Shown here in pieces: positions 8,160 to 16,107 of a DNA stretch of 64,000 nucleotides. Position numbers and translations under genes: made by a program. Source of the DNA: Pseudideonella sakaiensis (GTDB taxonomy: Bacteria; Pseudomonadota; Gammaproteobacteria; Burkholderiales; Burkholderiaceae_C); NCBI RefSeq assembly GCF_001293525.1, contig NZ_BBYR01000033.1:28714-92713 (forward strand). Direction: 5' to 3'. Numbering within the stretch: position 1 is the stretch's first letter; the number at the start of each line of letters is the position of its first letter. The notes under the pieces are model-generated. The model saw only the letters and a program-made list of their open reading frames with translations, had not been told where the DNA came from and did not search any database.

Positions 8160-8855
8160 TCAGCGCACCGCCCAGCCGCCGCTGAGCGGGAAGACCTGCC
8201 CGACGAAGCAGGCGGCGGCGTCCGACAGCAGGTAGGCGGCGAAGGCCGCGTCTTCCTCGCCCGTCACCAGGCGGCCCAGCGGCACCTCGCGGGCGAGGCG
8301 CGCCTGGAAGGCCGGCAGCGCCTGCAGCGAGGCCGGGAAGTAGGTGGGGTTGTCGACGAAGTTCTGCGCGATCGCGTTGACCTGCACGCCGCTCGCGCCC
8401 AGCTCGGCGCCGGCCGCCTGCACCCAGGCCAGCTGGGCGCCGCGCGCGGCGGCATAGCTGCTGGTGCGCTTGATGCCGCGCAGCGCGGAAGCGCTGCCCA
8501 TCACCAGGAAGCAGCCGCCGCCGCGCGCCCGCCACGCCGGCAGCACCGCGCGCAGCAGCCGCGGCAGCGGGTCCACCATGTGCGCGAAGACGGCGCGCCA
8601 CTCGGCCTCGTCCACCGCGTCGACGGGCGTGGTCGGCGCCGGCACCGCGAGGTGGGCGACCAGCGCGTCGATCGGACCGGCCTCGGCGACCACCGCCGCG
8701 GCCGCGTCCGGGGTGTCCAGGGCCCGCGGGTCGGCGATGACCTCGGCGCCCTGGCGGGCCAGCACCTCGCGCAGCACCGGGCCCATGAAGACCTCGGACT
8801 GCGTCAGCAGCACGCGCCGGCCATCGAGCCGGGCCGGGGCGAGCGGCGGCGTCAT
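8160..8855 (-). CDS. Halohydrin-dehalogenase-like SDR-fold protein
   Basis: From ATG 8855 the protein has 231 residues (a GTG three codons earlier is possible). It has the SDR fold but lacks the Gly-rich NAD(P) motif. In its place is LTQSEVFMG, which fits the T-x4-F/Y-x-G halide-pocket motif of halohydrin dehalogenases (T18, F23, G25). The catalytic pattern is S-x12-Y-x3-R (S121, Y134, R138), with Arg where ordinary SDRs have Lys. The C-terminus FVGQVFPLSGGW resembles HheC-type enzymes. Known enzymes of this type interconvert halohydrins and epoxides and can open epoxides with cyanide, cyanate, azide or nitrite. The gene lies between the cyanate and nitrilase clusters. Activity is inferred, not shown. 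Confidence 0.78.
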   Translation of the reverse strand: MTPPLAPARLDGRRVLLTQSEVFMGPVLREVLARQGAEVIADPRALDTPDAAAAVVAEAGPIDALVAHLAVPAPTTPVDAVDEAEWRAVFAHMVDPLPRLLRAVLPAWRARGGGCFLVMGSASALRGIKRTSSYAAARGAQLAWVQAAGAELGASGVQVNAIAQNFVDNPTYFPASLQALPAFQARLAREVPLGRLVTGEEDAAFAAYLLSDAAACFVGQVFPLSGGWAVR

Positions 8856-8901
8856 GCGCGCCACCGGCGGGCGCGGCGCGGGGCGTGGCGTGGCACCGGG
8901 C

Positions 8902-9432
8902 TCAGCGCACCGTGTAGCCGCGGCCTTCCATGCAGGCGATCGTCGCCCGGTGGAAGACGCTGGCGTCGGCCATCGCGGCCGGCTGGGTGGTGGCCCAGCG
9001 GTTGCAGGCCTGGCGATCGGCCTCGGTCTGGGTGGCGCTCTGGCCGAGGTTCGGGTAGATCACCGGCTCGGGCAGCGGTTGGGGCGCGGGCGCCGGGGCC
9101 GGCGGCACGGCCTGCGGCGCGGACATCGGGGGCTCGGCATAGACGATGGTCGGCCGCTCGATGATCACCGGGTCCCAGGGCCGCGACAGCACCAGCGCAC
9201 CGAGGCCGATGCCCAGCGTGACGCCGCCCCAGCCCCAGCCGGGATAGGCCGGGCCGTGCCAGCCGCCGCCGCGGCGGCCGTGGGCCTGGGCATCGGCCGG
9301 CACCGCGGCGGCACCGATCAGCAGCACCACGGCGCAGCTGGCGCCGACGGCGCGGACCGCGGCGCGCAGCGTCGCGCCCGCGCGCAGGCGGGCGGGGGCC
9401 GGGGCGAAGGGGAGGGCGGGGCGGGTGGGCAT
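8902..9432 (-). CDS. Hypothetical secreted proline-rich protein
   Basis: The ATG at 9432 is preceded by AGGAG on the minus strand and gives 176 residues. A signal peptide (hydrophobic AVVLLIGAAAV then ADAQA) is followed by a Gly/Trp/His-rich segment and a WGGVTLGIGLGALVL hydrophobic stretch. A Pro/Ala-rich linker then leads to a C-terminal domain with two cysteines (DRQACNRWA and IACMEGRGYTV), which may pair in the periplasm. C-terminal motifs of this type recur in Burkholderiales envelope proteins. I cannot name a function. Confidence 0.75.
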   Translation of the reverse strand: MPTRPALPFAPAPARLRAGATLRAAVRAVGASCAVVLLIGAAAVPADAQAHGRRGGGWHGPAYPGWGWGGVTLGIGLGALVLSRPWDPVIIERPTIVYAEPPMSAPQAVPPAPAPAPQPLPEPVIYPNLGQSATQTEADRQACNRWATTQPAAMADASVFHRATIACMEGRGYTVR

Positions 9433-9626
9433 GGCGTTCTCCTGACGCGCGGCGGGGCCGATCCGGCCGGCCGCCGTGCGCATGGCGCGATTGTGCGCCG
9501 GTCGCGGTCGCCGCGACAGCCGTGCGGGCACCTGCGGCCGTGCGGATTGCCACGCACGCATGTCCGCACGCAGGCACCGCGGTGCCACCGCCTGCCGGCA
9601 CCGCGGGCCGGCGTGCGGCCCGCGCT

Positions 9627-11033
9627 TCACATCACGGTGGCATGCGGGTGCTGCGGGTGGGCCAGCGTGTCCGCGATCAGGCGCAGCGCCTGGTCGCAGG
9701 CCTCGCGGTCCATCGGCCCGCCGAGGCAGATGCGCACCGCGTCGGGCGGGTCGCCGTCGGTCGAGAAGGCGGCGCTGGCGACCACGCCGACGCCGCGCGT
9801 GCGCAGGAAGGAGGCGAACTCCACCACGCTCCAGCGCGCCTCCAGCGGCAGCCACAGGTGGAAGCCTTCCGGCTGCGCGAGCACCGGGTGCCCCGCGAGG
9901 TGGCGGCTCGCGAGCGCCTGCCGGGCGATCGACTCGGCGCGCACCGCCTGCAGCATTGCCTCGGCCGTGCCGTCCTGCACCCAGCGCGTGGCCAGCGCAT
10001 TGGTGATCGGCGAGGCCATCACCGTGGTCGCGCGCAGCGCGCCGGCCAGGCGCTGGGCCTGGCGCTCGCCCGGCGCACAGACGTAGGCGGTGCGCAGGCC
10101 GGCGCCCAGGCACTTGCTCAGGCCGCTCACGTAGTAGGTGAGCTGCGGCGCGAGCAGCGCGATCGGCGACGGGCGGTCCGGGCCGGCGCGCGGCAGCATG
10201 CCGTAGGCGTCGTCCTCGATGATCGGCACGCTGTAGCTGAGCGCGGTCTCGGCCAGCACCTCGCGGCGGCGCTGCGAGACGGTCTGCGTGGTCGGGTTCA
10301 GCAGCGTCGGGTTGCAGTACAGCGCGCGTGGCTTCAGCGTCTTGCAGGCCTGTTCGAACGCGGCCGCGCTCGGGCCCTCGTCGTCCAGCGGCAGCGCGTG
10401 CAGCCGCAGGCCGAGCTGGGTGGCGATCGCCTTCACGCCCGGGTAGGTCAGCGCTTCGACGCAGATCAGGTCGCCCGGCCGCGCGAGCTGCGAGAACAGG
10501 GCCGCCAGCACGCTGTGGATGCCGGGGCAGACCAGCACCCGCGCGGCGCTGCAGTCGGGCAGGTGGCGGCGCAGCCAGGTCATCGCCGCGAGCTTGTCCT
10601 CCGCAGAGCCGCCGAAGTCCTGGTAGCGCATCAGGTCGTACAGGTCGGCCCCGCCCATCAGCGCGGCGGCGCTCTCGTGCATGCGCGCGAGCAGGCCGGC
10701 GTCCTGCGGCTCGGGGGGCAGGTTCATCGTCATCTCGGCGCCGCTGCCGCCGCGCAGCGGCAGCGCCGGGCTGCTGCCGCGCACGAAGCTGCCGAGGCCG
10801 GGACGCGAGTCGATCAGGCCGCGCTTGCGGGCCTCGGCATAGGCGCGGGCCACGGTGGTGTAGTTCAGGTCCAGCGCGTCGGCCAGCTCGCGCAGCGTCG
10901 GCAGCCGCTCGCGCGCGCTCAGCCGGCCGTTGCGCAGGTCCTCGGCGATCAGGTCGGCGATCAGCAGGTAGGCCGGGCGGTCCGCGGCCTCCAGGCGCCG
11001 GCGCCAGTGCGGCACGTTGCGTTGCAGCGGCAT
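9627..11033 (-). CDS. MocR-family transcriptional regulator (GntR wHTH plus aminotransferase-like domain)
   Basis: From ATG 11033 (with AAGGA upstream) the protein has 468 residues. Residues 15-85 are a GntR winged helix (RLPTLRELADALDLNYTTVARAYAEARKRGLI). Residues ~100-460 are a fold-type I aminotransferase domain with the PLP lysine K307 (VSGLSKCLGAG) and D275 in EDDAYG. MocR proteins sense amino compounds through PLP chemistry and bind direct repeats. The gene is divergent from the Nit1C operon across 464 bp containing three pairs of direct repeats, so it is the probable regulator of that operon and of itself. The effector is unknown. Confidence 0.9.
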   Translation of the reverse strand: MPLQRNVPHWRRRLEAADRPAYLLIADLIAEDLRNGRLSARERLPTLRELADALDLNYTTVARAYAEARKRGLIDSRPGLGSFVRGSSPALPLRGGSGAEMTMNLPPEPQDAGLLARMHESAAALMGGADLYDLMRYQDFGGSAEDKLAAMTWLRRHLPDCSAARVLVCPGIHSVLAALFSQLARPGDLICVEALTYPGVKAIATQLGLRLHALPLDDEGPSAAAFEQACKTLKPRALYCNPTLLNPTTQTVSQRRREVLAETALSYSVPIIEDDAYGMLPRAGPDRPSPIALLAPQLTYYVSGLSKCLGAGLRTAYVCAPGERQAQRLAGALRATTVMASPITNALATRWVQDGTAEAMLQAVRAESIARQALASRHLAGHPVLAQPEGFHLWLPLEARWSVVEFASFLRTRGVGVVASAAFSTDGDPPDAVRICLGGPMDREACDQALRLIADTLAHPQHPHATVM

Positions 11034-11067
11034 GGGTCCTTCCTTGCGGCACCGCGGTGGCAGGCCA

Positions 11068-11089
11068 TTGATCGCATTCCTTGATCGCA
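11068..11089. promoter_or_regulatory. Direct-repeat pair TTGATCGCA, mocR-proximal
   Basis: Two exact copies of TTGATCGCA start at 11068 and 11081 (13 nt apart), 35-56 nt upstream of the mocR start codon. MocR/GabR-type regulators characteristically bind paired direct repeats, so this is a likely autoregulatory site. Confidence 0.6.
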
Positions 11090-11224
11090 TCGCGGTCGCG
11101 GCGATCGACGCGGTTGCGCTGCATCGTTCGTGCCGGCGTCGGCTGCCGAGCCGGCGCCGCGCAGTGCCGGCCCCCGCTCGCCGCGCAGCGCCATGCTGGT
11201 GCGGCAGGGCGTGCCGTCCGTCCC

Positions 11225-11246
11225 TTGATCGGAGACCTTGATTGCA
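11225..11246. promoter_or_regulatory. Direct-repeat pair TTGATCGGA / TTGATTGCA, central
   Basis: Imperfect copies of the same 9-mer start at 11225 and 11238, again 13 nt apart, midway between mocR and the Nit1C operon. The identical spacing supports a shared binding mode. Confidence 0.55.
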
Positions 11247-11355
11247 CGGGGGCGGCTTCAAAGCGGTGCGCGCGCGACGTGTCCGCGCCGTCACCGCCGT
11301 CGCGCCGGCCGCGGTGACATCCGGTCACCGGCGCGCACGGCCGCACCACGACAGC

Positions 11356-11375
11356 TTGATCGCAGCTTGATCGCA
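11356..11375. promoter_or_regulatory. Direct-repeat pair TTGATCGCA, Nit1C-proximal
   Basis: Two exact copies of TTGATCGCA start at 11356 and 11367 (11 nt, one helical turn). They end about 30 nt before the -24 element of the sigma-54 promoter. The position allows either activation or interference by the MocR regulator. Confidence 0.6.
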
Positions 11376-11402
11376 GCACGGGCGCGCGGCCGGGGCCTGC
11401 GG

Positions 11403-11418
11403 TGGCACGCCGCCTGCA
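11403..11418 (+). promoter_or_regulatory. Sigma-54 (-24/-12) promoter of the Nit1C operon
   Basis: TGGCAC-N5-CTGCA with the invariant GG (11404-11405) and GC (11416-11417) exactly ten bases apart. It differs from the RpoN consensus TGGCAC-N5-TTGCA at one base. It lies 80 nt upstream of the first gene of the operon and fits nitrogen-limitation control. No obvious NtrC site was recognised by eye. Confidence 0.7.
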
Positions 11419-11497
11419 AAAAGACCGGGGCGCGCAGTCCCGTTCCCCCTTCCCGGCACCGCGTCCCGCGGCCCGCCGCCACCCTTCAGGAGAGTCC

Positions 11498-11980
11498 ATG
11501 CCCACCGTCACCGTCCCGGCCCGCAAGAAGGGCGACGTGCTCGTCGATTACGAAGAGAAGGTCTTCGAGGACGTCAAGGCCGATCCCGGCGAGAAGGCGC
11601 TCGTCACCTTCCACACGGTCGCCTTCGAAGGCTCGATCGGCTTCGTCAACCTGCTGCAGGCCACGCGGCTGCTGCGCAAGGGCTTCGAGACCTCGGTGCT
11701 GCTGTACGGCCCGGGCGTCACGCTCGGCGTGCAGCGTGGCTTCCCGACGCTCGGCGACGAGGCCTTCCCCGGCCACCAGAACTTCAACAAGCAGATCACG
11801 AAGTTCATCGAGGAAGGCGGCAAGGTCTACGCCTGCCGCTTCGCGCTGCAGGCGCTGTACGGCCATGGCGAGGGCTCGCTGATCGAGGGCATCCGCCCGA
11901 TCAACCCGCTGGACGTGCTGGACCTGATCCTGCTGCACCGCAAGTCCAACGCCTTCATGCTGAACACCTGGACGTTGTGA
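11498..11980 (+). CDS. MSMEG_0572/Sll0783-family nitrogen starvation response protein
   Basis: ATG 11498 follows CAGGAGAG; 160 residues. This is the first gene of the conserved Nit1C cluster. The family (cyanobacterial Sll0783, mycobacterial MSMEG_0572) is recognised by [53 protein letters not shown] and the C-terminal [15 protein letters not shown]. It has a DsrE-like look with no obvious signal or membrane segment. Its biochemical role is unknown. Sll0783 responds strongly to nitrogen starvation. Confidence 0.9.
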   Translation: MPTVTVPARKKGDVLVDYEEKVFEDVKADPGEKALVTFHTVAFEGSIGFVNLLQATRLLRKGFETSVLLYGPGVTLGVQRGFPTLGDEAFPGHQNFNKQITKFIEEGGKVYACRFALQALYGHGEGSLIEGIRPINPLDVLDLILLHRKSNAFMLNTWTL

Positions 11981-12227
11981 TGGCCCCCCAGTCGCTGCGC
12001 TCCTGCCCCCAAGGGGCGCCACCCTTCGGGCCGGGGGACCCGTCCCTCGGGCGTGGCTGGAGGGGGCGCTTCGCTGCGCTCGCGCCGTGCTGCGCGGGGG
12101 AGGGCTTCGCTGCGCTCGCCTGGCGCTGTGCGGGAGCAGGCTTCGCTGCGCTTGCCTGGTGCTGTGTGGGGGAGGGCTTCGCTGCGCGCGGGGATGCCTT
12201 GTCGGTGGCCGTCGCGGGAGGTGGGCG
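11981..12227 (+). repeat. 36-bp tandem repeat (four units) between the first Nit1C gene and the nitrilase
   Basis: CTTCGCTGCGC starts at 12069, 12105, 12141 and 12177, exactly 36 nt apart, with the intervening bases about 75-90% conserved. This gives a GC-rich minisatellite of four units, the last truncated. Before it (11985-12055) is a hairpin-forming C/G-tract sequence of a kind often dispersed in Burkholderiales genomes. The period is 12 codons, so several frames stay open, but no conserved protein is visible. The block sits inside the operon directly before the nitrilase ribosome site. Confidence 0.7.
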
Positions 12228-13304
12228 GTGAGCGGGCGGGTGCGGGCGGCGGCGGCGCAGATTGCGCCGGACCTGGAGACGGCGGACGGCACGCTGCACA
12301 AGGTGCTGGCGACGATCGACGCGGCGGCGGCGCGCGGGGTGCAGCTGATCGTCTTCCCCGAGACGCTGCTGCCCTACTACCCCTACTTCTCGTTCATCCG
12401 GCCGCCGGTGGCGATGGGGGCGGAGCACCTGCGGCTGATGGCGCGGGCGCCGGTGGTGCCGGGGCCGCAGACCGAGGCCGTCGCGGCCGCCGCACGGCGG
12501 CACGGCATGGTGGTGGTGCTGGGCGTCAACGAGCGCGACCACGGCAGCCTCTACAACACCCAGCTGGTCTTCGATGCCGATGGCGAACTGCTGCTGAAGC
12601 GCCGCAAGCTCACGCCGACCTACCACGAGCGCATGGTCTGGGGCCAGGGCGATGCGGCGGGCCTGGCGGTGGTGACGACCGCGGTCGGCCGCGTCGGTGC
12701 GCTGGCCTGCTGGGAGCACTACAACCCGCTCGCGCGCTATGCGCTGATGACGCAGCACGAGGAGATCCACTGCGCGCAGTTCCCCGGCGCGATGGTCGGG
12801 CAGATCTTCGCCGACCAGATGGAGGTGACGATCCGCCACCACGCGCTGGAGGCCGGCTGCTTCGTCGTCAACGCCACCGGCTGGCTCAGCCCGGCGCAGG
12901 TGGCCGCGCTGACGCCGGACCCGTCGCTGCAGCAGGCGCTGCGCGGCGGCTGCTGCAGCGCCATCGTCTCGCCCGAAGGCGTGCTGCTGGCCGAGCCGCT
13001 GCGCGAGGGCGAGGGCCTGGTGGTGGCCGACCTCGACCTCGCACTGATCGCCAAGCGCAAGCGGATGATGGACTCGGTCGGCCACTACGCGCGCCCCGAG
13101 CTGCTCAGCCTGGCGATCGACCGCCGGCCCGCACGCACCGTGCAGGCCTTCGCGGCGTCGGCCGGCGGAACGCCGCCCGGCGTCGTTGCGGCCGCGTCCG
13201 CCGCGACACCACCGACCGTCGCCGCCGGCGTCCCTGCCGCCGCCGAGGCGACGTCCCACGCCGCGCCCTCCCTTCCCTCTGCCCGCCAGGAGCCTGTGCG
13301 ATGA
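12228..13304 (+). CDS. Nitrilase of the Nit1C cluster
   Basis: The GTG at 12228 follows a GGAGG site and gives 358 residues. The catalytic triad of the nitrilase superfamily is E45 ([13 protein letters not shown]), K127 ([15 protein letters not shown]) and C161 ([11 protein letters not shown]). The ~45-residue C-terminal tail is Ala/Pro-rich and low in complexity. Nitrilases hydrolyse nitriles to carboxylate and ammonia. This subfamily is fixed in the Nit1C cluster, which has been reported as required for growth on cyanide as nitrogen source in Pseudomonas. Its stop overlaps the next start as ATGA, so translation is coupled. Confidence 0.93.
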   Translation: MSGRVRAAAAQIAPDLETADGTLHKVLATIDAAAARGVQLIVFPETLLPYYPYFSFIRPPVAMGAEHLRLMARAPVVPGPQTEAVAAAARRHGMVVVLGVNERDHGSLYNTQLVFDADGELLLKRRKLTPTYHERMVWGQGDAAGLAVVTTAVGRVGALACWEHYNPLARYALMTQHEEIHCAQFPGAMVGQIFADQMEVTIRHHALEAGCFVVNATGWLSPAQVAALTPDPSLQQALRGGCCSAIVSPEGVLLAEPLREGEGLVVADLDLALIAKRKRMMDSVGHYARPELLSLAIDRRPARTVQAFAASAGGTPPGVVAAASAATPPTVAAGVPAAAEATSHAAPSLPSARQEPVR

Positions 13305-14455
13305 GCCTGCCACCGCCTCTGCCGAATCCGACCGCCCCGCCGGCGCCCGCGCTGTCGCCGGCCACGCGGGCGCTGATGACCGAGCTGCAGTCGCAGGGCC
13401 TGCGGCTGCTGGACCCGTCCTCGCCGCATGCCGGCGTGCCCGGCCGACGCGGCGGCGCCGGTCCGTCGGACCACCAGGCCGTGACGATCGATGGCCACAC
13501 GATCATGGTGCCGGTGCACACCACCGGCGCCTGGACCTCGCCCTTCGTCGTGGAGTCGCCCGACGCGGCCGGCCGCGCGGCGCTGAAGCGCGGCAGCATC
13601 CCGATCGCGCAGGTCGCCTTCCCGAAGGCGCCGCGCTTCTATGCGCTGCAGACGCTGGACGGCGTGCCCTACCCGCAGATCGCCACGCTGCACGGCGCCG
13701 ACGTGCTCGCGACCACGGTGCTGCAGACCTGCATCCGCTACGAGAGCCGGCGCAAGACCTGCCAGTTCTGCGCCATCGGCCAGAGCCTGGCCGCGGGCCG
13801 CACCATTGCGCACAAGACCCCGGAGCAGCTCGCCGAGGTGGCGCGTGCCGCGGTGCTGCTGGATGGCGTGCGCCACATGGTGATGACCACCGGCACGCCG
13901 CCGACGCCGGACCGCGGCGCCCGCGTGCTGGTCGACAGCGCCTTCGCGGTGCGCGCCGCCGTCGACCTGCCGATCCAGGCCCAGTGCGAGCCGCCGGACG
14001 ACGACCGCTGGTTCGCGCGCATGAAGGCCGCCGGCATCGATGCGCTGGGCATGCACCTCGAGGTCGTGACGCCGGCGCTGCGCGAGCGGCTGATGCCCGG
14101 CAAGGCCAGCGTGCCGATGGCGCGCTACCTGGAGAGCTTCGCGGCCGCCGTCGGCGTGTTCGGCCGTGGCCAGGTCAGCACCTACCTGCTGGCCGGCCTC
14201 GGCGACAGCCGCGACGCGCTGCTGGCGGCCTGCGAGCAGGTGATCGCGCTCGGCGTCTACCCCTTCGTCGTGCCCTTCGTGCCGATCCGCGGCACGCCGC
14301 TGGAGGACCACCCGCCGCCGGACGCCGCCTTCATGCGCTCGGTGCTGGAGCCCCTCGGCGCGATGCTGGCCGCCGCCGGGCTGCGCTCGAGCGAGATCAA
14401 GGCCGGCTGCGGCAAGTGCGGCGCGTGCTCGTCGCTGTCGGTCTACGAGTCCTGA
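13301..14455 (+). CDS. MSMEG_0568-family radical SAM protein
   Basis: 384 residues starting within the nitrilase stop. The radical-SAM cysteines have an unusual spacing, C-x9-C-x2-C (C144, C154, C157 in [15 protein letters not shown]), typical of this Nit1C family rather than the usual Cx3Cx2C. A second C-terminal set (C370, C373, C376 in CGKCGAC) may bind an auxiliary cluster. Conserved stretches include [15 protein letters not shown] and [15 protein letters not shown]. The reaction is unknown. The gene always travels with the nitrilase, suggesting a joint pathway for making or maturing a cyano-compound acceptor. Confidence 0.92.
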   Translation: MSLPPPLPNPTAPPAPALSPATRALMTELQSQGLRLLDPSSPHAGVPGRRGGAGPSDHQAVTIDGHTIMVPVHTTGAWTSPFVVESPDAAGRAALKRGSIPIAQVAFPKAPRFYALQTLDGVPYPQIATLHGADVLATTVLQTCIRYESRRKTCQFCAIGQSLAAGRTIAHKTPEQLAEVARAAVLLDGVRHMVMTTGTPPTPDRGARVLVDSAFAVRAAVDLPIQAQCEPPDDDRWFARMKAAGIDALGMHLEVVTPALRERLMPGKASVPMARYLESFAAAVGVFGRGQVSTYLLAGLGDSRDALLAACEQVIALGVYPFVVPFVPIRGTPLEDHPPPDAAFMRSVLEPLGAMLAAAGLRSSEIKAGCGKCGACSSLSVYES

Positions 14456-14475
14456 AGCCCGTCGAGGAGCCCGCC

Positions 14476-15060
14476 ATGCTGCGCATCGAGGAGGTCTGCG
14501 AGCTGCCGCGCGATGCCGTGCCGGCCAGCTTCCGCGTGAAGTGGGCCGACGCCGGCTGGGAGATCGCGCAGGCGCGCCGGCTGCGCCGCCAGGTCTTCTG
14601 CGTCGAGCAGGGCCTGTTCGGCGGCGCGGCGGGCGCGGGCGACCGCGACGCGGTGGACGCCGGCGCACAGACGCTGGTGGCCGTGTCCGAGCTGGGCGGC
14701 ATGCCCGACCGCGTGGTCGGCACCGTGCGCATCCATGCCGACCACGACGGCCTGTGGTGGGGCTCGCGGCTCGCGGTGGAGCCGGCCTGCCGCCCGCTCG
14801 GCGGGCTGGGCGCCGCGCTGATCCGGCTGGCCGTGTGCAGTGCGCACGCGCGCGGCGCGCGCCTCTTCCTCGCCCACGTGCAGGCGCCGAACCGGCCGCT
14901 GTTCGAGAAGCTGCACTGGCAGGCGCTGCGGCCCCTGCAGCTGCACGGCACCGCGCACTGGCTGATGCAGGCCGACCTGGCGCACTACCCGCCCTGCCAC
15001 GATCCGATCAGCGGTTGGGCGCTGCGCGCCGCGCGCAGCAGCGGCGGAGGCGGGCGATGA
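14476..15060 (+). CDS. MSMEG_0567-family GNAT N-acetyltransferase
   Basis: 194 residues from ATG 14476. The GNAT fold is visible in RRLRRQVFCVEQGLF, VVGTVRIHADHDGLWWGSRLAVEP, the acetyl-CoA loop region RPLGGLGAALIRLAV and LAHVQAPNRPLFEKLHWQAL. This is the Nit1C-type acetyltransferase. In some genomes it is fused to other cluster members. The acceptor is unknown. It overlaps the next gene by ATGA. Confidence 0.9.
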   Translation: MLRIEEVCELPRDAVPASFRVKWADAGWEIAQARRLRRQVFCVEQGLFGGAAGAGDRDAVDAGAQTLVAVSELGGMPDRVVGTVRIHADHDGLWWGSRLAVEPACRPLGGLGAALIRLAVCSAHARGARLFLAHVQAPNRPLFEKLHWQALRPLQLHGTAHWLMQADLAHYPPCHDPISGWALRAARSSGGGGR

Positions 15061-16094
15061 CGCCGGCCGAGCTGGCCGCGGCCTTGCGCGCCAGCGCGGG
15101 CTTCGCGCACAAGCGCGACATCGGCCAGGCGCTCGGCGCCCTGGCGCGCACGCTGCCGCGCGGCCTCGATGACCTGGCGCAGGCCGTGCCGATCGGCGAC
15201 GACTGCGCCGCGATCCCCGACGGCGACGGCTACCTGCTGCTGGCGATCGAGGGCTTCGTCAGCGACTTCGTGCAGGAGCAGCCCGCCTTCGCCGGCTGGT
15301 GCGGCGTGATGGTCAACCTGAGCGACATCGCCGCGATGGGCGGCCGGCCGATCGCGGTGGTCGATGCGCTGTGGAGCCGCGGCGATGGCGACGACGAGGC
15401 CGTCCTCGGCGGCCTGGCCGAGGCGGCCGCGCGCTACGGCGTGCCGATCGTCGGTGGCCACACCAACCGCCGCAGCGCCGGCACCCAGCTCGCGGTGGCG
15501 GTGCTCGGCCGCGCGCGGTGCCTGTTGTCCGGCAGCGCCGCGGTGCCCGGCGACACGCTGCTGATGGCGATCGACCTGCGCGGCGCCTACGAGGGGCCGC
15601 GCCCCTTCTTCAACGCCGCGACGCCGGCGCCGGCCGAGCGCCTGCGCGGCGACCTGGCCGTGCTGCCGGCGCTCGCCGAGGCCGGCGAGTGCCGCGCGGC
15701 CAAGGACATCAGCATGGCCGGCGCCGTCGGCACCGCGCTGATGATGCTGGAGGCCTCGGGCGTCGGCGCCCGCATCGACGTCGGCGCCATCCCGCGGCCT
15801 GCGGGCGTGCCGCTGCTGCGCTGGCTGCAGAGCTTCCCGAGCTATGGCTACGTGCTGGCGGTCGCGCCGGCGCAGGTGGCGGCGGTGCGCGCGCGCTTCG
15901 CCGCGCGCGGCATCGCCTGCGCGGCGGTCGGCGAGGTCACGGCGGCGCGCCGCGTCTGGCTGCACGACGAGGCCGCCGGCGCCACGCCCGCGCTGCTCTG
16001 GGACCTCGCGACCGAGGCCTTCATCGCCCCGGCCCCGATCCCGGGCGGCCGCGCCGCGGCCGTCGCGCCGCTGCGCACGGCGGATGCCTGCTGA
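15057..16094 (+). CDS. Sll0787-family AIR-synthase-like protein
   Basis: 345 residues, start codon inside the previous stop. It resembles PurM/SelD/ThiL-type ATP-using enzymes. GDDCAAIPDGDGYLLLAIEGF is the Asp-rich metal/ATP segment, split here around the first glycine-aspartate pair. NLSDIAAMGGRP, GGHTNRRSAG and KDISMAGAVGTALMMLE follow. Families of this fold activate a carbonyl or carboxyl oxygen with ATP. The substrate in Nit1C is unknown. Confidence 0.9.
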   Translation: MTPAELAAALRASAGFAHKRDIGQALGALARTLPRGLDDLAQAVPIGDDCAAIPDGDGYLLLAIEGFVSDFVQEQPAFAGWCGVMVNLSDIAAMGGRPIAVVDALWSRGDGDDEAVLGGLAEAAARYGVPIVGGHTNRRSAGTQLAVAVLGRARCLLSGSAAVPGDTLLMAIDLRGAYEGPRPFFNAATPAPAERLRGDLAVLPALAEAGECRAAKDISMAGAVGTALMMLEASGVGARIDVGAIPRPAGVPLLRWLQSFPSYGYVLAVAPAQVAAVRARFAARGIACAAVGEVTAARRVWLHDEAAGATPALLWDLATEAFIAPAPIPGGRAAAVAPLRTADAC

Positions 16095-16107
16095 ACCCGG
16101 CCCGACC

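Noticed and set aside
11977..12300. 12-residue repeat peptide encoded by the 36-bp tandem repeat
   Set aside because: Frames stay open only because the period is a multiple of three; no start site with a ribosome site other than that of the nitrilase downstream of the repeat.
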